Below, piece by piece: positions 55,333 to 64,000 of a stretch of DNA of 64,000 nt. This DNA is from Multifurca ochricompacta (taxonomy: Eukaryota > Basidiomycota > Agaricomycetes > Russulales > Russulaceae): the NCBI GenBank assembly GCA_022496185.1, contig WTXG01000082.1, positions 88,801 to 152,800 on the forward strand, given 5' to 3'. Each line of letters starts with the position of its first letter. Position 1 is the first letter of the stretch. The notes below the pieces were generated by a model. It ran no database searches, was not told where the DNA came from, and worked only from the letters and a program-made list of their open reading frames with translations. A program made the position numbers and the translations under genes.

Positions 55333-56840
55333 GTGGCTTCCAGCCGCAGTCAGACCCTCTTCCGAGAAGAGCTCATCGAACGCAGAGACGAGAATAATCT
55401 TTCACAGCAAGTACTTGGCTCTGCCACCTGGAAAGACTTTGAGTCCGAGTTTGGATACTACGTCTATCACGACGGAAGATACCAACCGGTAGAATACGAC
55501 GACGAGAAGAGAGTTTGGTATCGCATCCGATACTCGGACAGCCGACACTCTTGGGTCACTACAGGACCCGCCCCACCTGAATTTGGACTAGGCCCGTGGA
55601 GAGAAAACCCTCCGGCCATTGTCACGGACTCCGAACCAGAGGAGTACATAGAAGAACATAGCGAAGAAGCACTGGTATTAGCGTCGTCTACAGCCCCAGT
55701 TGCACCTGAAGTTGTCACGTTCAGAGCCCCTGCTTTGACAACTCCCCAGATCTCTATACAATCCACCAACACCGTCACCCCGTTTTACCAAACATGTCTA
55801 CCATTGCCGCCCAGCTTCCAGACCCCGCCCCACCAGCCCCAGTGGCGGCACCACCAAACATCCCCCCCCGTCCGGACGATTGTCAGGAGTGCTTCCCCAA
55901 ACGTTCACTGGAGACCACTCACAGAGCAAGAAATTCATGTTGGAGTTCACAACCTTTAAAAACTTCAATCATGACGTCCCACAGATTGTCAATCCATTTC
56001 AACGAGCCAATCTGTTCCTTTCCCTGATTCGGGGGGATGTGGTTGACGACTGGACCATGGAACAGCTGGAATGGCTGAATGAACAAGTCGAAAGTGGGCG
56101 TCGTACCACTAGCGAAGGTCTTTGGGAGACCATCGCCGAGCGGTTTAAGGACGCCTTTACAGATGGGCAGGCCAAGCAAAAGGCAGCCCGGGAGCTAAAG
56201 TCCCTCAGAATGGAGAAGGGAGAACTTGACGCATACGTCGCCAAGTTCAGAAGTCTAGCCAACAGGGCCGGCTATGACACCGATGAGGAAGCGACGCTAG
56301 ACCTCTTTTCGCAGGGTTTGCCCAACCCCCTGGTCAAAAATATCATTCAGTTTCATCACCCTCACGACTGGGACACTTGGGTTGATGCTGCTCGGAGGCA
56401 GCAACAAGACTACCTTGACTTCCAGACAAGGTTTGGCGTTGACACCAAAAAAGGAAAAACCCGAGACCAGTGGAAGGCAGCGTTCGGAGTAAAGCCCGCG
56501 CCACATGGCCAGAGGGATCCAAACGCTATGGATACCTCTGCAGACCGGGCCCAAGCTCGGGCAGCACTTACAGACGACGAGCGACAAACGCTAATGAAGG
56601 AAGGACGTTGCTTCCGCTGCAGGGCACTGGGACATATGTCCCGAGACTGTCCGAAGAAAGGGGCACGAGTCGCCATCGCCACTGTGGCGCCAGAGCATCC
56701 TATTCAGAATAACCCCCCGTCGTGGATAAGCGGTCAAAAGAAGAGAAGGCTCAGGACATATGGGCCAACATGATGAAGGAGAGTGAGGAAGTGCGCGCCA
56801 TATTAGTAGAAAAGCGTTCGCAAAGAAGGATTTTTGTTAG
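55333..56840 (+). pseudogene. gag of Gypsy F (frameshifted)
   Basis: AUG-less N-terminal part from GTG 55333 to 55793; the first long-frame ATG follows at 55794 (MSTIAAQLPDPAPP). One base is missing at about 55793 and one C in the C run 55862-55869; the capsid frame then runs 55880-56773 with knuckle CFRCRALGHMSRDC. Another base is missing at about 56812. The end reads KKDFC with TAG 56838-56840. Confidence 0.85.
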
Positions 56841-59244
56841 GCTCAAACCCATCGGCCTGGGCACGAGCACTCCATGTTACCTCTGTGTATGCTAGTCGAT
56901 TCAAGTCATTGAAAATACCAGTCCACTTTGAAACTACACAGAGGACGGCCGACCGAGACATTTTAGTAGACTCTGGAGCCACGGATAATTTTATTCACCC
57001 ACGACTAATTAAAACGATGGGTTTGGGACGGCTGGCACTTCCCCAAGAAAAGAACATCTGGAATATTGACGGGACGGCCAACCGCGCCGGAAAAATCACT
57101 CATTACACAGACTTGAAGGTCCAGGTTGGAGAAGCTACGAAGAACATTCGTTTCTTGATTATGGATCTAGGGGATGAAGACCTTATCCTAGGGTATCCAT
57201 GGCTCGCCGCATTCGAACCCAAGATCAACTGGGCGGATGCAACAATGGACAAAGAATCATATCCCACTATCATTACGTCCATAGGCTATGACTATGCAGT
57301 CAGACATCTGACAATAAAAGCCACGAGTACAGGAGAGGAAGACCCAGGTCACTGCTACGTCACTAAAGCATCAGAGTTAGCCCAAAAGGCAATACAAGGG
57401 CAGACAGAAAAAACGTACAACGACATAGTGCCGAGTGTCTACCATCGGCATTGGAAGGTGTTTTCCGAAGAAGAATCCCAGCGCTTTCCACCTCCCAGAC
57501 CATGGGACCACGCCATAGACCTACTCCCTGACACGCTGACAGCAATAGATTGCAAAATCTATCCGCTGTCCCAGTCCGAGCAGGTGGCATTGACAGAGTT
57601 CCTTGAAGAACATTTGGCAAAAGGATATATTCGCCCATCCAAATCGCAGTATGCCTTGCCCTTCTTCTTCATCAAAAAGAAGGACGGTAAGCTACGACCA
57701 GTTCAGGACTATCGGCGAATCAACACATACACCGTGAAGAATGCCTACCCCCTACCGCTCATCTCCGAACTCATTGACACTATGAGGGATAAATCTCTCT
57801 TCTCGAAGATGGATGTGCGATGGGGTTACAACAACGTTAGAATCAAGGAAGGTGACCAGTGCAAGGTGGCGTTCAAAACAAATCAAGGGTTGTTCGAACC
57901 CAATGTTATGTTCTTTGGTCTCACGAACTCGCCGGCAACATTCCAGTCTATGATGAACCACATCTTCCGCGATCTCATTCTCACGGGAGAAGTAGTGGTC
58001 TACATGGATGACATCCTAGTAGCCACCGCAGATAATTTGGACCACCATCGACGTCGTGTACATCAAGTACTGGACATACTGCATGAACATGATCTCTACC
58101 TCAAACCTGCCAAATGCTCCTTCGAACAGCGGAGCGTTGAGTACCTAGGGGTCATCTTGGAAGGAGGACAAGTGCGCATGGATCCCGTGAAAGTACAGGG
58201 AATCCGGGAGTGGCCCATGCCGACCTGTGTCAAGGATGTCCGATCGTTCATTGGATTCTGTAACTTTTACCGACGATTCGTCAAGGGATTTTCAGGCATA
58301 GTGCGACCACTGAACGACCTACTGAAAAAGGACGTACCATGGCATTGGGATGCCGCACAGCAGCAGGCGTTTGAACAGATTAGGGACCTCGTCGGCTCAG
58401 AACCAGTCCTTATCCAACCAGATCTGAGCCACCCCTTCGAAGTAGAGGTGGACGCCTCACACTTTGCGAACGGGGCAGTATTATACCAGAGAGATGCCGC
58501 ACAAGTGCTTCACCCAGTGGCATACTACTCCGAAACCTTCTCCCCAGCCGAAAGAAACTACGACATCTGGGACAGAGAGCTCTTAGCCATCGTCAAGGCA
58601 TTACGACACTGGCGACCTTATTTGGCAGGAACCCCCCACAAGACCATCATCTACACTGACCATTCCAACCTGTTATACTGGAAAGAACCCCATAAAATCA
58701 GTCGACGTGTGGCACGAGAGGTCTTGGAACTGGAAGAATATAATTTCATGCTGAAACACATCGCCGGGAGTCAGAATGCTAGAGCAGATGCATTGTCACG
58801 CAGACCAGATATGCATACAGGGGAGGACGACAATAATGACATCACGGTCCTCCCAGAAGAAGTCTTTGCAAAAGCGGCTGTGGTCAGTCTCCATGACATG
58901 GACCTTTGGGCACAAGTTTCCCAAAATATGAACCAAGATCTGTGCCTCTCATGGGCCGACGCTCACAATCTGAAGAAAATCAGTGGTCTTTGGTGGAAGG
59001 ATGGGGATCGACTCGTTGTCACCGGTGGTGACAACATTAAGAGGGGGGTGATCCATTTTCATCACGACCTTCCCTCCGCTGGCCATCCAGGCATTGCCAA
59101 CACCTACGCCCTAGCCAGACGAGACTATTGGTGGCCCAATATGAAAAAGGACATCGAGAGCTATGTACGAGGATGCGCATCCTGTCAGGCAAACAAGGTG
59201 AACACGCACCCAAAAATCCCACCAATGCTCCCCATTACTCCCAG
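56828..59244 (+). CDS. pol of Gypsy F, open but cut by Gypsy G
   Basis: The longest intact pol frame in the window: protease (DILVDSGATDNF), RT ([21 protein letters not shown]), RNase H (VEVDASHFANGAVL) and the integrase zinc finger (HFHHDLPSAGHPG, CASCQANK), reaching HPKIPPMLPITP, where the LTR of G interrupts. It would be read as a -1 fusion with gag. The remaining integrase and chromodomain are expected to the right of G. Confidence 0.9.
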
Positions 59245-59827
59245 TGTTACAACTCACTGTCGACTGCCTGGACAGTGGATTGTATGCGAAGGGAAAGGGA
59301 TTTGGAAGTGAGCAAGGGATGAGAGTGAGGGTGAAAGTGCAAGGGAGATGAAGCGAACAGCTCAAGGGCAAGGGATGAGAAGCCTTCCACAAGGTGGGGC
59401 TAATCTCCTAGGTAATCAGGAACCGGATCACAAGTGGACAGTCTGGAGCTGTCCATTCTATTCCCAAAGGGTTTATATACGTAATTACAACCGGGACTTT
59501 GGTCTGTGCACCACTTTAGGGGAGGTTAACTTCGCTTTAACTCCCTACTGATCCACCAATGAGAATAGCCCCACTTTTGGGCTTAGGAATCCGCAGTCCG
59601 CAGTCCGCAGTCCGCAGTTTGTGCACTGCTGTTTAGACATTGTGGGGTTCTGTTAGTACTCTTCCCACAGGTCTCCAATTTGGCAGGAGTCCGGCCCTGG
59701 TCCAGACCGGCCCTTCTCTGGTCTTAATCTAGGGTTATCTTCGTCTCTGAGGGTTTTACAAGGTCTCTGGGAGCGTCTGAGGATTTCTGGGGGGTCAGGA
59801 GGTTTTCTAGGGTGTCAGTTCATGACA
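59245..59827 (-). repeat. 3' LTR of Gypsy G
   Basis: 583 bp; forward strand starts TGTTACAACTC and ends GTTCATGACA, next to the polypurine complement CTATCCCCTCTTT. Contains four copies of the heptamer CCGCAGT at 59591-59618. Confidence 0.88.
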
Positions 59828-62800
59828 CTATCCCCTCTTTAGGGCCTTGCTGTGCCACAGCAAGTTTGTCAGAGGTGTGGGGTCTAGGCAGGGTGGGGTG
59901 TCGATGATGGAAGTCCCGAAGCAGGGTCATGGCATTCTTCATTTCAGTGAAGGGGACCCACGAGTTTTCTGAGGCAGGGTAGCCTTTCCATTTGACAAGG
60001 TAATGGATGCCCTTTCTGTTAGGGGTGTGAGCAGACTGTAAGACGGTCTCTATCTCATAGTGGTCTTCTTCCCCATTCACAAGTCCTGGTGGTGGTCGAG
60101 TGAAGTTGGGTCCATGGACTGGGGTTTCTTTGTAATGGGACAGGAGAGAGTTGTGAAAGACTGGGTGGATGCGCCATGACTTAGGGAGTTCAAGCTTGCA
60201 GTTAACAGGGCCAGAATGTATGACTTTAAAAGGACCATGGCGTCGGGGGCTGAGTTTGGCTTTGGGGTGAGTGGTGCGTATATTTGTCCCTTCCAACCAA
60301 ACCAGCTCCCCTGTTTTGAAAGCATGGAGGGGTCCATCTGGTCTCGACTGTTTCATGAGTTCTGCAGCCACCTGGAGGGCAGCAGCTACTTCACTACGGA
60401 TAGTTTCTAGGGTGCGGAGTCTTTCTTCAACTGACAGGATAGGGGTGGCAAAATGGAGTGGGGGAATAAACTCTGGTTGGAAGCCATACCAGATTTCAAA
60501 GGGAGATCTTTTAGTAGCACTGTGAGTTCTAGCATTGTGGGCGAACTCCATAAAGGGGATCAGTTCTGCCCAGTCATCTTGTTGGAAGTTGCAAAAGACA
60601 CGGAGGTATTGTTCTAGTTCTTGGTTGACCCGTTCAGTCTCTCCATCAGTCTGGGGGTGATAGGCAGTGCTCAAGGATGATTGTACTCCTAGCTTGCTCC
60701 ACATTTCCTTCATGACTTTGGATGCAAACTGGGGGCCTCGATCAGAGATGACTTGGTCTGGGAGGCCGGTGCGTCTCCATACATGTTCAAGGAATAGTTT
60801 GGAGGTTTCTGGAGCAGTGATATCTTTGGTGCAAGGAACAATGATGGTGGCTTTACTGAACCGGTCCACCACCACAAATAGGGAGTCGTATGACTGAGAT
60901 AGGGGTAAGTCTGTGATGAAGTCCATGGTGATTGTTCCCCATACTCGAGTTGGAACTTGATTGGGTTGCAAAGGGATGGGTAGTCGAGGTCGAACTTTGG
61001 TTTCTTGGCAGGTGGCACATCCGTCCACATATTCTTTGACAAAGGAGGACATTCCTGGCCACCAAAATTCTCGTGATACTAGTTCATAGGTCTTCCATCT
61101 GCCTGGATGTCCTGTGGCAATGGAATCATGGTGTAACTTTACAATGTCTCTTCGTAGTTCTTGGGACTTGGGGATGTAGACTTGGCCTTTATGTAGGATT
61201 AGGCCATTCTCTAGGTTCCAGTCCTCCAGTCCTTTGGCGAGGGAGCGTGGCCCATTGTGCAGGATGGTGGTCAGGGCTTGGGTGACTTCATTGTCATGCT
61301 CTTGGCAGTCTTTGATTCTGTGGTGTAGAGTGGAGTCATGAGTTGTTGTGACTGTGGTTTTCATGGCCTGAATGCAAAAAAACTTAGAGTCCAGGAGTAT
61401 GCGCTCATCATTGTCATGCTCTATCCCCTCTTTATGGTCTGGACGCTGGGACAGAGCATCAGATTTGTTGAAAGAGCCAGGTTTGTGAACAATGGTGAAG
61501 TTGTATCGAGACAGTTCAAGGGCCCACCGTGCTTGGCGGCGGGAGAGCTTCTGCTTGGAGCGGAAGTAAGTCAGGTTGTTGTGGTCAGTCCACACCTCAA
61601 AGGGAAGGGCTGCACCCTCAAGGTAGTGTCTCCAGGTGTCCAGAGCACGAACAATGGCAAGAAGTTCTTTGTCATGGATGTCATAGTTGCGTTCGCATCC
61701 AGCATGGACTTGGATAGGAAGGCAAGGGGATGGTAGCGATTGAGTTCATCAGGTTGTTCAAGGATGCACCAATAGCAAAGTCACTGGCATCAGTGATGAC
61801 ACGGAAAGCTTTAGTATGGTCAGGGAGGGCGAGGACAGGGGCAGTGGTGAAGGCATTCTTTAGGGTGGAAAAGGCAAGGTCATGGTCAGAAGTCCAGAGG
61901 AAAGGGGTATCTTTCTTGGTGAGATCATGGAGGGGGCGGGCAATAAGGGAGAAGTCTTTGATAAAACGTCGGTAGAAGTTGCAGAATCCAAGGAAGGCTT
62001 GGAGTTGTTTTAGGGTGCGTGGGGGAGGCCATTTCGTAATACCCTCTAATTTAGCAGGGTCCATCTGGACACGGCCAGCTGTGATGACTAGGCCAAGATA
62101 GTCAATGGTTGTCTGAGCAAAGGTACATTTCTCGGCTTTAGATATAAGTCAAACTGTTGGAGACGCTGGAGGACTTGGTGAGTAGTGTTCTGTGGTGTTC
62201 CATGGAGTCTGTAAATATTAAGATGTCGTCCATATAGATGACAACATGGTCGGTGGCAAGGAGATCTTCAAGGCTCTATTCATGAAGGCTTGGAATGTGG
62301 CAGGGGAGTTACAGAGTCCAAAGAACATGACAAGGGGTTCAAAGAGACCTCGGTTGGTCTTAAAGGCAGCTTTCCATTCATCTCCTTCTTTGATACGGAT
62401 ATTGTTATATCCCCAGCGGATATCAAACTTGGTGAAGTAGCAAGCATGGTGAAGTTTGTCAATGAGTTCTGGGATCAAGGGTAGGGGGTAAGCATTCTTT
62501 ACTGTGATTTCATTCAAGGCTCGATAATCTTGGACAGGACGTAGTTTTCCATCCTTCTTTTTTACAAAGAAGAAGGGGCTAGCAATGGGGGACTTAGATT
62601 CTCTGATATATCCCTTGGCAAGGTGGTCATTTAAGAAAACGTCCAGGGCTTTCTGTTCTTCAGGGGTGAGCTTGTAGATGCCGCAGTCACGCACTTTGGC
62701 ATCTGGTTTGAGTTCTATGGCATGGTCCCATGGTTGGTGCTGTGGCAAACGTTGAGAGGCTTTCTCTTCAAAGACAGATCGGTATGCAAGGTATTCAGGA

Positions 62801-63594
62801 GGGAGTTGGTCTTCTAAGGATGTAGGGGTCTTTACTTGATCTGCAGCAATCTGAGTGGACATGGTGGTCTTGGCACGGATATGGACAATGAATTTGGGAG
62901 GCACTTCTTCTGGGGTAATCATGGGGTGATCTGTGATTAGGGCTGCAAAGATTTCTGCTGCTGCTATGAGTGTCTGGTCCATCAGGGGTTGTACTGTGAT
63001 TGTAGACAGAGCAGGGCAAGAGGGGTGTGTCGAAGTAAAGGTCAGAGGGGTCATGGTAAGGGTGCAGGATGTGGGGCAATGCTTCAAGGTCAGGGTGTCA
63101 TCTTTCCAGTTTACTTCTGGGTTGTGGCAACGTAGCCAGTCAGTTCCTAAGATAATGTCATGGTCCCCTATATTAGTAACATAGAACTCTGCAAGTTCTT
63201 CATGGTATTGGTCTTGGAGGGGTAGTCGTAGGATTTGGGTTGTGGTGTAGTAAATGGCTCCATTAGCGTTACTAGTTCCATCCACATTTTTGACTCGGAG
63301 AGGCTTGGCAAGGGTGCTCAAGGTTAGGTGATGTGCTTTGGCATAGTCTTGGTGGATTATCAATCCTTCTGCCCCACTATCTATTAGGGCACGCGCACTG
63401 ATTTTCTTCCTAGTGTTTCGTCCAATGAGTTCTGCTTTGAGCACAATAGAAGGTGATCTAGCATTTCTAGTCACTAACAAGGATACATGCTCAAAACCAA
63501 GGTTATCTAGGACCGCAGAGCGGCTCGTACAAGGAACACTGGGGTTACAAGAAGTCCTCACAGACAGTGCAGCTGTAGGACGTGTTAAAAATCC
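59820..63594 (-). pseudogene. pol of Gypsy G (frameshifted)
   Basis: Three frames: 63594-62218 protease (ALIDSGAEGLIIH) and RT fingers/palm (FDIRWGYNNIRIKEGDEWKA, FFGLCNSPATFQAFMN); 62064-61681 the RT connection (LGFCNFYRRFIKDFSLIARP); 61595-59820 RNase H end, integrase (HHDSIATGHPGRWKT, MDFITDLPLSQSYDS, ISDRGPQF, HPQTDGETERVNQE) and chromodomain (LVKWKGYPASENSWVP). Shifts at about 62230 and 61740-61700. The stop TGA (59820-59822) lies inside the LTR. Confidence 0.9.
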
Positions 63595-64000
63595 GAAGGT
63601 CCATCTTCGTCCATCATGTATGGTACTGGATCTTCATAGCTCTTGGTGGCAGATACTGAGAGGTAGTCAGGGGGGGGTCGTGGTGTTTGGGGGGGTGCTT
63701 CTTCTGATGCCAGGGCTCGTACTGGGGTAGGGTGAGGAGGTCCTTGACCTTGGATGGCCCTGGTCTTGCTGCGGCATTGATTGGCAATGTGATTAGGCTT
63801 CCCACAATAGAAGCAAAGCTTATTTTCTCGTTGATACTTCTTTTCTTCTGGGGTTAACTTGGTAGTGCGTGGAGGGGTGTTAGGGTTTCTGGGCTGGGGA
63901 GAGGCAACAAAGTTGACTTGGGCTTCTGGGTTATCAGTGGTAGCTTCTCCAACACGCAGATGGAGAGGCCGAGGTTTGGTGGTCTTGCCATAGAGCTGCC
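63585..64000 (-). CDS. gag C-terminus of Gypsy G (partial)
   Basis: Zinc knuckle CFYCGKPNHIANQC at about 63780-63825, basic linker upstream (RTTKLTPEEKKYQRENKL), and the end GPSDF with TAA 63585-63587. Pol begins in the -1 frame across GGATTTTT, as in A-F. The start is outside the window. Confidence 0.8.
   Translation of the reverse strand, partial: QLYGKTTKPRPLHLRVGEATTDNPEAQVNFVASPQPRNPNTPPRTTKLTPEEKKYQRENKLCFYCGKPNHIANQCRSKTRAIQGQGPPHPTPVRALASEEAPPQTPRPPPDYLSVSATKSYEDPVPYMMDEDGPSDF

Larger units (their letters stand above)
54732..59244 (+). mobile_element. Gypsy F: 5' two thirds, cut by Gypsy G
   Basis: Plus strand; 5' LTR 54732-55313, PBS, gag, and pol up to the start of the integrase core, then the LTR of G at 59245. 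It sits in pol of E after GTACG (54727-54731). Confidence 0.88.
59245..64000 (-). mobile_element. Gypsy G: chromovirus of a different family (3' part)
   Basis: Minus strand; 3' LTR 59245-59827, pol, and the end of gag; the rest is outside. Protein sequence and LTR differ from A-F, and there is no ORF3: pol runs straight into the LTR. Confidence 0.9.

Noticed and set aside
59245..59311. Pol of F continuing to 59311
   Set aside because: The last 22 codons are LTR sequence of G read by chance; true pol sequence stops at 59244.

Overview
The window is nuclear DNA of a filamentous fungus, most likely a mushroom-forming basidiomycete (Agaricomycetes). The genes are split by many 50-70 nt GT-AG introns, one gene encodes a DUF6535 membrane protein (a family expanded in Agaricomycetes), and the right side is packed with Ty3/Gypsy chromoviruses. 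Exon structures were read by hand from splice signals and protein-family conservation; nothing was searched against a database.

Left part (1-27 kb): ordinary gene space. In order: the 3' end of an unrecognised gene (+); a secreted protein with a low-complexity tail (-); a 5-formyltetrahydrofolate cyclo-ligase (+) facing a Nup84/Nup107 nucleoporin (-) tail to tail; an NmrA-like NAD(P)-binding protein (+); an uncertain gene at 11 kb (-); an alkyltransferase-like DNA repair protein without the acceptor cysteine (-); a tiny Ala/Pro/Thr-rich protein (+); a TMEM184/Ost-alpha-type membrane protein (+); a DUF6535 protein (+); a RING-H2 gene (-) with an in-frame stop; and a secreted S53 (sedolisin) peptidase (+). 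Two conserved genes each lack a single T in a short T run, which looks more like sequence error than decay.

Right part (27-64 kb): a transposon nest. A 502 bp hAT-like non-autonomous element sits in an 8 bp target duplication, GGGGTATC, whose right copy was split when Gypsy A inserted with duplication AGGGG. Gypsy A is complete (27762-35228). Then follow Gypsy B and C (both -), joined through one shared LTR, and a chain of nested insertions: D (-) is broken by E (-), E by F (+), and F by G (-), which runs off the window. A, B, C, D, E and F belong to one superfamily; G is a different chromovirus.

The A-F elements have unusual features. (1) A third sense ORF between pol and the 3' LTR encodes about 397 aa with a helical segment and four CCHC-type zinc knuckles; it is intact in B and D. 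(2) The 11 nt after the 5' LTR are exactly complementary to 11 nt near the predicted transcript start, which suggests Tf1-type self-priming. (3) The first AUG lies about 0.7 kb into the transcript, although the gag frame is open and conserved for about 150 codons before it. (4) Gag ends at G-GAU-UUU followed closely by a stop, with pol in the -1 frame; the same arrangement occurs in G. The differences between the two LTRs of C are almost all CpG transitions, which fits cytosine methylation of repeats.
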